From: Salibaculum griseiflavum | GTDB lineage: Bacteria; Pseudomonadota; Alphaproteobacteria; Rhodobacterales; Rhodobacteraceae | Direction: 5' to 3' | Assembly: GCF_003129565.1 (NCBI RefSeq) | Contig: NZ_QETF01000014.1 | Span: 1-64,000 of the forward strand | DNA: 64,000 bases | Shown: piece by piece, positions 20,228 through 29,372 of the stretch | How the letters are laid out: each line of letters begins with the position of its first letter | Numbering within the stretch: position 1 is the first letter of the stretch | Made by a program: the position numbers and the translations under genes | The notes under the pieces: generated by a model | The model's input: only the letters and a program-made list of their open reading frames with translations | Database searches by the model: none | Told to the model about the DNA's origin: nothing

Positions 20228-21682
20228 TCACTCCTTGATTTCGCGCCATTTCCGGCCATCGCGATGCAACAGCATCAGCGCGTCTTCGGGGCCGGAAGAC
20301 CCCTGATCATAGAGTTTGGGCACGTCGTTACGCGCCTTCCAGCCCTCGATGATCGGGTCGGTCCAGGCCCAGGCGGCCTCGACCTCGTCACCGCGCATGA
20401 ACAGGGTCTGGTTGCCCCGGATCACGTCCATGATGAGCCGTTCATAGGCATCCGGCACACCCTCGGCATCCGGCCCCAGCGCCTCGGCGAAGGTCATGTC
20501 GAGCGGGACATCGACCAGGCGCATACCCCCCGGCCCCGGCTCCTTGATCGTCACCTGCAGCTTGATGCCCTCGTTGGGCTGCAACTGAATCGACAGGATA
20601 TTGCGGTGCCGCGCCTCATCCCCCGGAAAGATCGAGTGGCCGAGATCCTTGAAGACCACGGCGATCTCGGAGGACCGCGCTTTCAGCTTCTTGCCCGTGC
20701 GCATGTAGAACGGCACGCCCGCCCACCGCCAGTTGTTGATATGCGCCTTGAGCGCCACGAAGCTTTCGGTATGGCTGCGCGGGTCCTCGGCATCGGTGCG
20801 GTAGTCGGCGCTGGTCCTGGTCTTGTCATACTGGCCCCGCACGATGTGATGGTAATCGACGGGCTGCAGTGCCCGGATCACCTTGAGTTTCTCATCCCGC
20901 ACCGCGTCGGCATCGAACATGCTGGGCGGCTCCATCGCGATCAGGCACAAAAGCTGCATCAGGTGGTTCTGCACCATGTCCCGCATGGCGCCGGACTTGT
21001 CGTAATAGGCCCCGCGCCCTTCGACGCCCACGGTTTCGGCCACGGTGATCTGGATATGATCGACGTAATGGTTGTTCCAGAGCGGCTCGAACAGCACGTT
21101 TCCGAACCGCACCGCCATCAGGTTCTGGACGGTTTCCTTGCCCAGGTAATGGTCGATCCGGTAGATCTGATCCTCGTTGAAATGCTGCGCCAGCGTGGCG
21201 TTCAGCGCCCGGGCCGACTCCAGATCGCGGCCAAAGGGCTTTTCGACAACGATCCGGGCATTGGTATCGGCAATCTCGAACCGCAGCAGGCGCTCGGCCA
21301 GATCGCCGAACAGCCCCGGCCCGACCGAGAAGTAGAAGGCGTTGATGACATCTTTGCGCAGCAGGTCGTGCAGCTCTTTCCAGCCGCCATCGCCGCGGGC
21401 GTCCACGGTGACGTAATGCAACCGGGTCAAAAAGCGGTCGATCGCCTTGCCGTCGGCGGCCTCGGGCCCACCGAATTCCGCAATCGCCTCGCGGATCATC
21501 TGGCGATAGCCCTCGGTATCCATGTCAGACCGGGCGGCACCGATAATGCGGGCGTCGTCGGGCACCTGCCCTGACAGGCACCGGCGGTAGAGGCCCGGCA
21601 GGATCTTGCGCCGCGCAAGATCGCCCGTGCCCCCGAAAATCACGAGGTCGAAATCATCAACCGGGATGACGCGCGAAACCAT
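20228..21682 (-). CDS. zwf: Glucose-6-phosphate 1-dehydrogenase
   Basis: Oxidises glucose 6-phosphate to 6-phosphogluconolactone, making NADPH; entry point to the Entner-Doudoroff and oxidative pentose-phosphate routes. 484 residues. The dinucleotide-binding motif FGGTGDLARRK is near residue 15, the signature RIDHYLGKETVQN around 177-189, and the C-terminal domain is complete. First gene of zwf-pgl-pgi. A perfect 12-bp palindrome, a LacI-type operator, lies 31-42 bases before the start codon. Confidence 0.96.
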   Translation of the reverse strand: MVSRVIPVDDFDLVIFGGTGDLARRKILPGLYRRCLSGQVPDDARIIGAARSDMDTEGYRQMIREAIAEFGGPEAADGKAIDRFLTRLHYVTVDARGDGGWKELHDLLRKDVINAFYFSVGPGLFGDLAERLLRFEIADTNARIVVEKPFGRDLESARALNATLAQHFNEDQIYRIDHYLGKETVQNLMAVRFGNVLFEPLWNNHYVDHIQITVAETVGVEGRGAYYDKSGAMRDMVQNHLMQLLCLIAMEPPSMFDADAVRDEKLKVIRALQPVDYHHIVRGQYDKTRTSADYRTDAEDPRSHTESFVALKAHINNWRWAGVPFYMRTGKKLKARSSEIAVVFKDLGHSIFPGDEARHRNILSIQLQPNEGIKLQVTIKEPGPGGMRLVDVPLDMTFAEALGPDAEGVPDAYERLIMDVIRGNQTLFMRGDEVEAAWAWTDPIIEGWKARNDVPKLYDQGSSGPEDALMLLHRDGRKWREIKE

Positions 21683-21712
21683 GTCTGCTCCTTTGCTGCC
21701 GCTTTGAGCGGA

Positions 21713-21724
21713 GTTAGCGCTAAC
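21713..21724. promoter_or_regulatory. LacI-type operator upstream of zwf-pgl-pgi
   Basis: GTTAGCGCTAAC is a perfect 12-bp palindrome with the central CG typical of LacI-family operators, 31-42 bases before the zwf ATG. The glk and eno upstream regions carry near-identical copies. Confidence 0.7.
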
Positions 21725-21794
21725 GCGCCCCTCCTACCCCCAGTGCAGCTCGGAGTCTAGCGCGATGGCGCCGGCTCTGGCCAGCGTTGGGCGA

Positions 21795-22379
21795 TCAGGC
21801 TTCCAGTTCACTGTCCCAATAGAGGAAATCGAGCCAGGTTTCGTGCAGGTAGCCCGGCGGAAAGCGGCGGCCCATGTTGCGCAATTCCTCGGACCCGGGC
21901 TGGCGCGGCGGCTTGCGCAGGGTCAACCCCGAGCGGCGCAGGGACTTGCTGCCCTTCTTGAGGTTGCAGCGCGAACAGGCCGCAACCACGTTTTCCCAGC
22001 TGGTCACACCCCCGGCGGCGCGGGGCACCACGTGGTCGAAGGTCAGATCACCCTTGGCGCCACAATACTGGCAGCAGAATTCATCCCTCAGAAACAAATT
22101 AAAGCGCGTGAAGGCCACGCGCTTTTGAGGTTTCACATAATCTTTCAGAACGACGACCGAAGGTATCCTGATTTGCATCGACGGGCTGCGGGCAACCTCG
22201 TCATATTCGGCGATGATATCCACCCGGTCGAGAAAGGCCGCCTTGACCGCATCCTGCCAGGGCCAAAGGGACAGCGGGTAATAGGACAAGGGCCGATAAT
22301 CCGCATTCAGAACCAACGCCGGATGCTGCTTCAGCGCCGTAGGTTGCCTGACAAATTCCGTCCTGAAATCGCCATCCAT
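21795..22379 (-). CDS. HNH endonuclease-family protein
   Basis: 194 residues from MDGDFRTEF; the open frame extends much further upstream, but that part is basic, Trp-rich and overlaps the carboxylesterase gene, so it is not coding. The HNH core is clear: a CQYCGAKGDLTFDHVVPRAAGG segment, then an Asn (SWENVVAACSRCNLKKGSKS), giving two CxxC zinc pairs and the DHxxPR catalytic part. Proteins of this length and layout are common single-copy chromosomal genes in alphaproteobacteria; the substrate is unknown to me. The nearest gene upstream is 180 bases away, with TTGCCA and TATATAG-like promoter elements between. Confidence 0.85.
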   Translation of the reverse strand: MDGDFRTEFVRQPTALKQHPALVLNADYRPLSYYPLSLWPWQDAVKAAFLDRVDIIAEYDEVARSPSMQIRIPSVVVLKDYVKPQKRVAFTRFNLFLRDEFCCQYCGAKGDLTFDHVVPRAAGGVTSWENVVAACSRCNLKKGSKSLRRSGLTLRKPPRQPGSEELRNMGRRFPPGYLHETWLDFLYWDSELEA

Positions 22380-22560
22380 GAGTGACTCCGTCCTCGCCCT
22401 GTCTGCCCGTCCTGTCCGGCACCAGAGCGGGAGCCCCGCTCCTGCCTTGATTTGACTATATATGGCAATCCTTGACTGGCAAGCCCCAGATATAGCCTTC
22501 CCTTGTCCACATCTGGTAGGGCGATTCCGTAACGATGGGGTGACAGCCGCGCGGCGGACG

Positions 22561-23229
22561 TCAAGCGTAGCCCAGCCGATCCCGCATGAAGGCCAGGGCC
22601 ACCGACAGTCCATCGGGAGCGATGCCATGCGCCGTCCCTTTCTGGATATGGGCATAGACATCCTGCCAGCCGGCCGCCTCCAGCGCTTCTGCGGCCTGCG
22701 GCAGGGATTGCACCGGCACCACGTCATCCTGATCGCCATGCACCAGCAGGACCGGCGGGCGCACCACCACCTCGTCGACCAGCAATTCCGGCTCCAGCAA
22801 CCTGCCGGAAAAGGCGCAGATGCCCGCCACCGGGTCCTCGCGGCGTGGCAAGACATGCAGCGCCATCATCGTGCCCTGGGAAAAGCCGAAAACCAGCACC
22901 TGTTCCGGCAGCAGGTCCTCGTCCACCATCAGCCCGTCCAGAAACGCGTCCAGATCATCGACGGCACGCAACATTCCCGCCTTGGACTCCTCTTCGGACG
23001 AGCCGTCGATCCACGGGATCGGAAACCACTGGAACCCGAACGGCGCTCCGGCGCAGTTTTCCGGCGCATCCGGCGCGAAAAAGGCGGTGTCGGGCAGATG
23101 TTCGCCAAGCGGATCGGCCAGCCCCAGCAAATCCTGCCCGTTGGCGCCGTAACCATGAAGGAACACGACCGCCGAGCGCATCTCGCCCGATACCGGTTCC
23201 ACCCGCCCTGCTTTCAAAACCCGTGTCAT
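22561..23229 (-). CDS. Alpha/beta-hydrolase carboxylesterase (phospholipase/carboxylesterase family)
   Basis: 222 residues, a compact serine esterase of the YpfH/carboxylesterase-2 type, cytosolic, with no signal peptide. VVFLHGYGANGQD (residues 21-33) forms the oxyanion hole; the catalytic triad appears as Ser117 in GFSQG, Asp169 in HGDQDDVVP and His201 in GTAHG. Its ATG overlaps the stop of the DNA glycosylase gene (ATGA). I chose the start at 23229 because that overlap and the MTRVLKAGRV N-terminus suit the family. The natural ester is unknown. Confidence 0.88.
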   Translation of the reverse strand: MTRVLKAGRVEPVSGEMRSAVVFLHGYGANGQDLLGLADPLGEHLPDTAFFAPDAPENCAGAPFGFQWFPIPWIDGSSEEESKAGMLRAVDDLDAFLDGLMVDEDLLPEQVLVFGFSQGTMMALHVLPRREDPVAGICAFSGRLLEPELLVDEVVVRPPVLLVHGDQDDVVPVQSLPQAAEALEAAGWQDVYAHIQKGTAHGIAPDGLSVALAFMRDRLGYA

Positions 23230-23858
23230 GCGATGCCCTCTCTGTTCTTCTCCACCCGGTAGTAGGCCCAGAGCAGCCGCGCCGCAACCGCGCGCCAGGG
23301 CGACCAGGCTTCGGCCATGCACCGCAACTGTCCTTCAGTGGGCCGTTCGGGCAGGTCATAGAGCGTCCGGGCCGCCTCTTGCAGGGCCAGATCGCCCGCC
23401 GCGAACACATCCGCCCGGCCCAAGCTGAAACTGGCATAGATTTCGGCGGTCCAGCGGCCGATACCCGGCACGGCGACCAGCGTGGCAATCACCTCTTGGT
23501 CGGCCATGTCGCGCAAACCGTCATAGTCAATATCCGCCGCAGCCAGCGCCCGCGCATAGCGTTGCTTGGGCCGCGACAGGCCCACGGCGCGCAGATCCTC
23601 GTCGGCAGCGCGGGCAATGGCGCCGGGCGTGGTCAACCCGGCCGCCTCGACCCGGCCCCAGATCGCGCGGGCGCTGGCCACGCTGACCTGCTGGCTGACG
23701 ATGGCGGAAAGAAGCTGGGCGAACCCCTGCGGGTTGCGGCGCAGCGGCAAGGGCCCGGTCAGCCGATAGGCCGCGGCCATGCGCGGGCAGCGGGCCGCCA
23801 GCCAATCCATCCCCTCGGCGACGCAGGCCGCGGTCTCGATCAGGCGCCCCGGATTCAT
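23226..23858 (-). CDS. DNA-3-methyladenine glycosylase II (AlkA-type HhH-GPD)
   Basis: Removes alkylated bases from DNA to start base-excision repair. 210 residues; the helix-hairpin-helix VAVPGIGRWTAEIYASFSLG spans about residues 128-147 and Asp156 in AAGDLAL aligns with the catalytic Asp of AlkA. The N-terminal substrate-specificity domain of long AlkA proteins is absent, as in short bacterial homologues. Forms a two-gene unit with the carboxylesterase. Divergent from the MFS gene over 69 bases containing the inverted repeat ATTTCA-TATG-TGAAAT (23866-23881). Confidence 0.88.
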   Translation of the reverse strand: MNPGRLIETAACVAEGMDWLAARCPRMAAAYRLTGPLPLRRNPQGFAQLLSAIVSQQVSVASARAIWGRVEAAGLTTPGAIARAADEDLRAVGLSRPKQRYARALAAADIDYDGLRDMADQEVIATLVAVPGIGRWTAEIYASFSLGRADVFAAGDLALQEAARTLYDLPERPTEGQLRCMAEAWSPWRAVAARLLWAYYRVEKNREGIA

Positions 23859-23927
23859 GTCACAAATTTCATATGTGAAATCATTCTTGCACTGGACCTT
23901 GTTTCCTGCCGGGTCTAAGCCGGGACC

Positions 23928-25175
23928 ATGACCGATACCACTGCCTCAGACCCCAACGTGAACGACGCCGCCGCCCGGCGCAACGTGATCGTATTGATCC
24001 TCGCCCAGGCGATTCTGGGCGCGCAGATGCCGATGATCTTTGCCGTGGGCGGGCTGGCGGGCCAGATGCTGGCGCCCAACCCCTGCCTGGCCACCTTGCC
24101 GATCTCGCTGATCGTTTTCGGGTCCATGACCACTGCGCCTTGGATTTCGCCGCTCATGCAGGCCCGTGGCCGCCAGTTCGGCTTTTTTCTCGGCGCGTTC
24201 GCCGGAACGATCGGGGCGCTGATTGCGGCCTTCGGGCTCTGGACCGGGCAGTTCTGGCTGATGCTTGTCGGCTCTTACCTGACCGGCATCTACATGTCGG
24301 CACAGGGCTTCTATCGTTTCGCCGCAACCGACCGCGCCTCGGAATCCTTCCGCCCCAAGGCAATCTCCTACGTGATGGCCGGCGGATTGCTGGCCGCCAT
24401 CATCGGCCCGCAATTCAACAAGCTGGTGATGGATGCCACGGTCGTGCCTTTCGTTGGCAGCTACCTTGCCGTGGCGGCGCTGAATCTCGTGGGCATGTTC
24501 CTGTTCCTCGGGCTGGACCTGTCCAAGGGCACCCGCGCCACCGGCCCCGAGAAACTGACAGGCCCTGCCCCGCGCAGTCGCAAGGCGATGCTGAGCGATC
24601 CGCATATCCTGGTGGCGATCATCGTCGGCATGGTGTCCTACGCCCTGATGAACCTGGTCATGACCTCGACGCCGCTCGCCGTGGTTGGCTGTGGCTATTC
24701 CGAGGCGCGCGCCAATGACATCGTCTCGGCCCACGTGCTGGCCATGTATATCCCGTCCTTCTTCACCGGCCACCTGATTGCCCGGTTCGGCGTGCGGGCG
24801 ATCATGGCGCTGGGGCTGCTGATCCTGGCCGGCGCCGGGGGCGTGGCCCTGATCGGGGTCGACCTCGAACATTTCTTCATCGCCCTGATCCTGCTGGGCG
24901 TCGGCTGGAACTTCGGCTTCATCGGCGCCACGACCCTGCTCGCCTCATCGCACGGGCCGCGAGAGCGTGGCGTCGTCCAGGGCCTGAACGATACCATCGT
25001 CTTCGGCTGCGTCACCCTGGCCTCGCTGGCTTCGGGCGGGTTGATGAACTGTTCGGGCGGCACGGCCGAGGCCGGCTGGACCGCGGTAAATCTGGCCATG
25101 GCGCCGTTCCTCGCCCTGGCGGGTGGCGCGCTGATCTGGCTGTGGCTGCGCCCCCGTGATGCAGAGATCGCCTAG
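23928..25175 (+). CDS. MFS transporter
   Basis: 415-residue inner-membrane protein with about twelve hydrophobic helices and the usual break near the middle (LDLSKGTRATGPEKL at about 198-212). It lacks a signal peptide and begins with a short hydrophilic Asp/Ala-rich tail. No motif points to a substrate. Its stop codon overlaps the stop of the convergent gene by four bases, so transcription from both sides meets in coding DNA. Confidence 0.85.
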   Translation: MTDTTASDPNVNDAAARRNVIVLILAQAILGAQMPMIFAVGGLAGQMLAPNPCLATLPISLIVFGSMTTAPWISPLMQARGRQFGFFLGAFAGTIGALIAAFGLWTGQFWLMLVGSYLTGIYMSAQGFYRFAATDRASESFRPKAISYVMAGGLLAAIIGPQFNKLVMDATVVPFVGSYLAVAALNLVGMFLFLGLDLSKGTRATGPEKLTGPAPRSRKAMLSDPHILVAIIVGMVSYALMNLVMTSTPLAVVGCGYSEARANDIVSAHVLAMYIPSFFTGHLIARFGVRAIMALGLLILAGAGGVALIGVDLEHFFIALILLGVGWNFGFIGATTLLASSHGPRERGVVQGLNDTIVFGCVTLASLASGGLMNCSGGTAEAGWTAVNLAMAPFLALAGGALIWLWLRPRDAEIA

Positions 25176-25930
25176 AGCGCCCACCGCATCAGGCGCAGTT
25201 TCGACCGGAACGGGCTCGGCCCAAGAGTCCCTTGCGCGACACGGTTCGGGCCTTTGGCGACCTGCCTGAGGATCGGCGTGGCCTGCCATCCTTCAAGCAT
25301 CCCGGCCCGCGCCTGCGGGGGCACAGAGCGTTTCGTAACGCCCCAGCCGCCCGTCTCGACAAGCGCATTGCGGGCCAGACCGCGCACCGCGTCCGGGCGG
25401 CCATCGACCAGGGGCACCCGGCCCCGCGCTTCCAGCTCCGGCACCGCTTGCAGAAACCGGGCCAAGCCGGCGGCCCGGCCCAACCCGCGCACGGTGTCTT
25501 CTGCGTCAGCCTGCCCCCCCAGCAGCCGCGTGGCCTGCCACATCAATTCGGCTGCCGTCGCATCGAGATACTCGCCGAAATGGGCCGAATCCTCGAAGGA
25601 TTCCTTGTAGATATCCCAGCGACGCGCCGCGATGGAGCGGTCCAAAGCCTTGGCCGCCTCACCATCCAGCACGGCGGCGAGTTCAACCGTGACCTCGTGA
25701 CTGCGCACCGCCCCGCCGGCGGCAATCTCTTCGAGCGCATCGCGCCACCATTGCAAGCGCATCTCGGCGATCATCGGCTCTTCGGTCACCCAGGGCGCGC
25801 GGCTGACCTCGACGTTGAAGGCATAGAGCGGGAACAGCACCCGGCGTGCCGCGGGCGGCGCGGCCATGGCGGCCAGAAAGCGCTCCGGGTCACCCTTGCG
25901 GACGATATCGGCACAGGCCTCGAAACTCAT
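25172..25930 (-). CDS. Squalene/phytoene-synthase-fold protein (NDUFAF6-like)
   Basis: 252 residues from MSFEACADIV. The pattern LFPLYAFNVEVSRAPW...RLQWWRDALEEI (residues 30-70) and the later LGGQADAEDTVRGLGRAAGLARFLQAVP belong to the squalene/phytoene synthase superfamily. The DxxxD metal-binding boxes needed for prenyl condensation are not apparent, and there are no carotenoid genes nearby. It therefore looks more like the non-catalytic branch that includes the complex I assembly factor NDUFAF6 than a CrtB. Lies 55 bases downstream of cimA on the same strand. Confidence 0.75.
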   Translation of the reverse strand: MSFEACADIVRKGDPERFLAAMAAPPAARRVLFPLYAFNVEVSRAPWVTEEPMIAEMRLQWWRDALEEIAAGGAVRSHEVTVELAAVLDGEAAKALDRSIAARRWDIYKESFEDSAHFGEYLDATAAELMWQATRLLGGQADAEDTVRGLGRAAGLARFLQAVPELEARGRVPLVDGRPDAVRGLARNALVETGGWGVTKRSVPPQARAGMLEGWQATPILRQVAKGPNRVAQGTLGPSPFRSKLRLMRWAL

Positions 25931-25985
25931 GGGCGCCCCGAAATTCCGGCATTTTGGCCGCGCGACCGGCTGTCTGGCAATTCCA

Positions 25986-27608
25986 TCATGCCATGGCCTC
26001 GTCGCGCAGCAGTTTCCAGACGATCCCTTCGTGCAGGGCATCGAAGGCCGCATCGACGATATTGGCACTGACCCCGACCGTGGCCCAGCGGTGCCCGGCC
26101 CCGTCCTGGTAGTCGATGATGACCCGCGTGACGGCCTCGGTGCCGCCATTGGTGATGCGCACCTTGAAATCCACCAGCTTCATGTCGTCGATCATTGCCT
26201 GGTACGGGCCAAGGTCCGATTTCAACGCCTGCCAAAGCGCATTGACCGGGCCGTCGTCGGACAGGTCGCTGGCATGTTCGTTCTTGTAGTAGCTGGTGCG
26301 GGGTTCGCCGCGGATGCTCACCGTCACAACTGCCTCCGACTCGACCACGATCTCGCCGCGCGCATTACGGCGGCGTTCGGAAATCACCCGGTAGCGTTCC
26401 ACGTCGAAGAAGGCGGGCAAGGTGCCCAGCTCTTCGCGCGCCAGCAATTCGAAGCTTGCCTGGGCGGTGTCATAGGCAAAGCCCGCCGATTCCTGCGCCT
26501 TGATCCGGTCGAGGATGCGGGCCAGGGCCGGATCGCCCGGCTCCACCTCGATGCCCGCCCCTTTCAGGCGTTCGCGCAGGTTCGACTGCCCGGCCTGGTT
26601 CGACATGGGAATGATGCGCGTGTTGCCCACCAGGGCGGGATCTATGTGCTCATATGTCGTGGGGTCCTTGGCGATGGCGCTGGCATGCAGCCCCGCCTTG
26701 TGGGCGAAAGCGGACGACCCGACATAGGCGGCCTGTTTCGTCGGCACCCGGTTGAGGATATCGTCCAGCAGCCGCGAGGCCCGCGACAGCCCGGTCAGGG
26801 CCTCTGGCGTCACGCCGGTTTCGAACTGGCACGAATAGGGCTCTTTCAGCAGCAGCGTCGGGATCAGCGTCGTCAGGTTGGCATTGCCGCAGCGCTCGCC
26901 CAGCCCGTTCAGCGTGCCCTGGACCTGCCGCGCGCCCGCATCCACCGCGGCCAGCGAATTGGCCACCGCGTGTTCGGTGTCGTTATGGGTGTGGATGCCG
27001 ACATGGTCCCCCGGCACGCCCGCAGCGATCACCGCCGCCGTGGCCTCGGCCACCTCTGCGGGCAAGGCCCCGCCATTCGTGTCGCACAGCACGACCCAGC
27101 GCGCGCCGGCCTTGTAGGCGGTGACGCAACAATCGAGCGCATAGGCCGGGTTGGCTTTCCAGCCGTCGAAGAAATGCTCCGCATCGAACAGCGCCTCGCG
27201 GCCCTGTGCCACGATATGGGCAATCGAGGCGCGGATATTGTCGAGGTTTTCCTCCAGCGTGATGCCAAGTGCGGTATCAACATGGAAATCATGGGTCTTG
27301 CCGACGATGCAGACGGCAGGCGTCTGGGCATTCAGCACCCCGGCCAGAACCTCGTCATTCTCGGCCGAGCGCCCGGCCCGCTTGGTCATGCCGAAGGCGG
27401 TCATGGTGGCGCGGGTCTTGGGGGCATTGTCGAAGAACTCACTATCCGTGGGGTTCGCGCCGGGCCAGCCGCCCTCGATATAGTCCACGCCAAGCTCGTC
27501 CAGCACAGCGGCGATGGCCTGCTTGTCGGAGGTGGAGAATTGCACGCCCTGCGTCTGCTGCCCGTCGCGCAGGGTGGTGTCGTAGAGGTAAAGGCGTTCC
27601 TTGGTCAT
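25986..27608 (-). CDS. cimA: (R)-citramalate synthase
   Basis: Condenses acetyl-CoA and pyruvate to citramalate, feeding a threonine-independent route to isoleucine. 540 residues. The HMGL-like barrel carries YDTTLRDGQQTQGV (9-22), the metal-binding IHTHNDTEHAVANSL and GLGERCGNANL; the C-terminal LeuA-type allosteric dimer domain (about 410-540) includes KLVDFKVRITNGGTEA. This is the CimA branch rather than LeuA by length and the VQFSTSDKQAI segment. Likely co-transcribed with cysS upstream, though a GC-rich palindromic stretch lies between them. Confidence 0.92.
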   Translation of the reverse strand: MTKERLYLYDTTLRDGQQTQGVQFSTSDKQAIAAVLDELGVDYIEGGWPGANPTDSEFFDNAPKTRATMTAFGMTKRAGRSAENDEVLAGVLNAQTPAVCIVGKTHDFHVDTALGITLEENLDNIRASIAHIVAQGREALFDAEHFFDGWKANPAYALDCCVTAYKAGARWVVLCDTNGGALPAEVAEATAAVIAAGVPGDHVGIHTHNDTEHAVANSLAAVDAGARQVQGTLNGLGERCGNANLTTLIPTLLLKEPYSCQFETGVTPEALTGLSRASRLLDDILNRVPTKQAAYVGSSAFAHKAGLHASAIAKDPTTYEHIDPALVGNTRIIPMSNQAGQSNLRERLKGAGIEVEPGDPALARILDRIKAQESAGFAYDTAQASFELLAREELGTLPAFFDVERYRVISERRRNARGEIVVESEAVVTVSIRGEPRTSYYKNEHASDLSDDGPVNALWQALKSDLGPYQAMIDDMKLVDFKVRITNGGTEAVTRVIIDYQDGAGHRWATVGVSANIVDAAFDALHEGIVWKLLRDEAMA

Positions 27609-27643
27609 CGGGTGGCCTCTTTGGCGATGGTTTTCGTTTCAAC

Positions 27644-27698
27644 CCGGATCGCATGCGATCCGGATCGCCCCCGACCCGCCCCCCAGGGCGGGGGCGAT
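27644..27698. repeat. Palindrome and hairpin between cysS and cimA
   Basis: CCGGATCGCATGCGATCCGG (27644-27663) is a perfect 20-bp palindrome, followed by a 9-bp inverted repeat ATCGCCCCC/GGGGGCGAT (27664-27672, 27690-27698). They could end cysS transcription or reduce read-through into cimA. No T run is present. Confidence 0.5.
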
Positions 27699-27744
27699 AC
27701 CGCCCCCACCCCCGGGCCGGGCGCGATCCCCTGGTTCGAACGGG

Positions 27745-29175
27745 TCATAGCAGGCCCTCCAGCTTGGCGGGGTCGAAGTCCGGACCGGGAACCAGATCCA
27801 CACCCTCCTTCGACATGCGCACTTCGGCACCGGCGTCGATAAGTGCGGCCTTCATGCGGTCCACTTCGGAGAAGTCTTTTGTCTGCATTGCAGATTTGCG
27901 CTTATGATCAAGTGCCTGACCAAGGGCGGCAAGGAGCTGATTGGGACCAGTACCAACGCTTGTTGCAAACCATTGCTCCTTGAAAACGGCCCGTGTTTCA
28001 TCCGTCAAGAACCCCATGAAACGGGCGTTATCCAACAAGCGCTGAGGATCATTCCTAAATCGTCTCAGCACGCTTAAGGCGTCATACGTATTCAGGTCTT
28101 CGCTCAGGGCGTTCACCAGCGTGTCACTGGGTACCATGTCCGCTTCAGGCGTCGGCGCAAAGTCCATGGTTTGCTTGTGCCAATCGAAAAGCAGTCGCTT
28201 CGCCTCGCGTACCCTTTCCTCCGTCCAATCCATCGGCTTGCGATAATGCGTGGAGAGCATCACGAAGCGGATCACCTCGCCCGGCACGCCCTGGTCCAGC
28301 AAATCCCGCACGGTGAAGAAGTTGCCCAGGGACTTGGACATCTTCTTGCCCTCGACCTGCAGCATCTCGTTATGCATCCAGACCCGCGCGAAATCACCCT
28401 CGGGGTGAGCGCATTTGCTCTGCGCGATCTCGTTCTCGTGGTGCGGGAATTGCAGGTCGTTGCCGCCGCCGTGGATATCGAAACTCTCGCCCAGCAATTC
28501 GTAGGACATGGCCGAACATTCGATGTGCCAGCCGGGCCGTCCCCGGCCCCAGGGCGAATCCCAGCCGGGCAGTTCGTCGTCCGACGGCTTCCACAGGACG
28601 AAATCCATCGGGTTGCGCTTGTAGGGCGCGACCTCGACCCGGGCCCCGGCGATCATGTCATCGACGGACCGGCCCGACAGGGCACCATAGTCGGCATAGC
28701 TTTCCACGGCGAACAGCACGTGACCCTCGGCCTCGTAGGCATGACCCTTGGCGATCAGGTCCTCGATCATGGCGATCATCGCGCCGATCCACTCGGTGGC
28801 GCGGGGTTCCTTGGTGGGCCGCAGCGCGCCGAGCGCGTCCATGTCCTGATGATACCAGTCGATGGTCTCGTCCGAACGGTCGTGCACCAGCTCTTCCAGC
28901 GTGCCCTTTGCCCCCGCTTCCTTGCGGGCCAGCGCGGTCGCGTTGATCTTGTCGTCCACATCCGTGAAATTGCGCACATAGGTCACGTGATCGGCGCCAT
29001 AGGTATGACGCAGCAGCCGGTAGAGCACGTCAAAGACCAGCACGGGCCGGGCATTGCCCAAATGTGCGCGGTCATAGACCGTCGGCCCGCAGACATACAT
29101 GCGCACGTTCTCGCGGTCCAAGGGTTCGAAAACCTCCTTGGTCTTCGTCTTGGTGTTATAAAGCTTGATCGTCAC
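27745..29175 (-). CDS. cysS: Cysteinyl-tRNA synthetase
   Basis: Charges tRNA-Cys. 476 residues from a GTG start at 29175 with GAGG upstream; the longer frame is discarded. Zinc ligand region [10 protein letters not shown], the HIGH-like [16 protein letters not shown] with the second zinc Cys, [12 protein letters not shown], and KMSKSLGNF (KMSKS loop) are all present, followed by the DALR helical domain. The stretch 27880-28140, encoding most of the C-terminal helical part, has visibly lower GC and different codon choice from the rest, suggesting a recombined patch. A Cys-rich 13-codon frame lies in its leader. Confidence 0.95.
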   Translation of the reverse strand: MTIKLYNTKTKTKEVFEPLDRENVRMYVCGPTVYDRAHLGNARPVLVFDVLYRLLRHTYGADHVTYVRNFTDVDDKINATALARKEAGAKGTLEELVHDRSDETIDWYHQDMDALGALRPTKEPRATEWIGAMIAMIEDLIAKGHAYEAEGHVLFAVESYADYGALSGRSVDDMIAGARVEVAPYKRNPMDFVLWKPSDDELPGWDSPWGRGRPGWHIECSAMSYELLGESFDIHGGGNDLQFPHHENEIAQSKCAHPEGDFARVWMHNEMLQVEGKKMSKSLGNFFTVRDLLDQGVPGEVIRFVMLSTHYRKPMDWTEERVREAKRLLFDWHKQTMDFAPTPEADMVPSDTLVNALSEDLNTYDALSVLRRFRNDPQRLLDNARFMGFLTDETRAVFKEQWFATSVGTGPNQLLAALGQALDHKRKSAMQTKDFSEVDRMKAALIDAGAEVRMSKEGVDLVPGPDFDPAKLEGLL

Positions 29176-29261
29176 AAGTGGCCTCAACGCGGTTTTCGCC
29201 CGCGGGCTTAGCGACTTTCCTGTTGGATTGAAACGTGAAAGAGCGGCCCGCGTGACTGGTG

Positions 29262-29303
29262 TCAGCAGGGAATAATGCAGCAGATGATGCAGATGCTCTT
29301 CAT
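29262..29303 (-). promoter_or_regulatory. Candidate Cys-rich leader peptide upstream of cysS
   Basis: ATG at 29303 opens [13 protein letters not shown] followed by TGA, ending 86 bases before the cysS GTG: four TGC codons in thirteen. A possible promoter (TTGCAT, 18 bases, TATCAA) ends just before it, so it may be read without a leader. Downstream, CGCGGGC can pair either with GCCCGCG or, within CGCGG-GCGAAAA-CCGCG, locally; the two pairings exclude each other, as in attenuation. Function is inferred, and the underlying CTGCATC repeats could give this by chance. Confidence 0.4.
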
Positions 29304-29336
29304 GGGTGTCTTGATAGACGCCACCGGCCCCCGAAT

Positions 29337-29368
29337 GCAAGCCCGCGCGTGACACGGCGCGGGCTTGC
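29337..29368 (-). terminator. Terminator-like hairpin after the VOC gene
   Basis: GCAAGCCCGCGC and GCGCGGGCTTGC form a perfect 12-bp stem around an 8-base loop, starting a few bases past the VOC stop codon. It separates the SoxR-controlled unit from cysS. It is not followed by a strong T run. Confidence 0.6.
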
Positions 29369-29372
29369 GGGT

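Noticed and set aside
21795-22856. Longer HNH protein starting upstream of 22379
   Set aside because: The extra 159 codons are Trp/Arg-rich and overlap the esterase gene on the same strand in another frame.
25172-25930. Carotenoid phytoene synthase CrtB
   Set aside because: Too short, no clear DxxxD boxes and no other carotenoid genes nearby.
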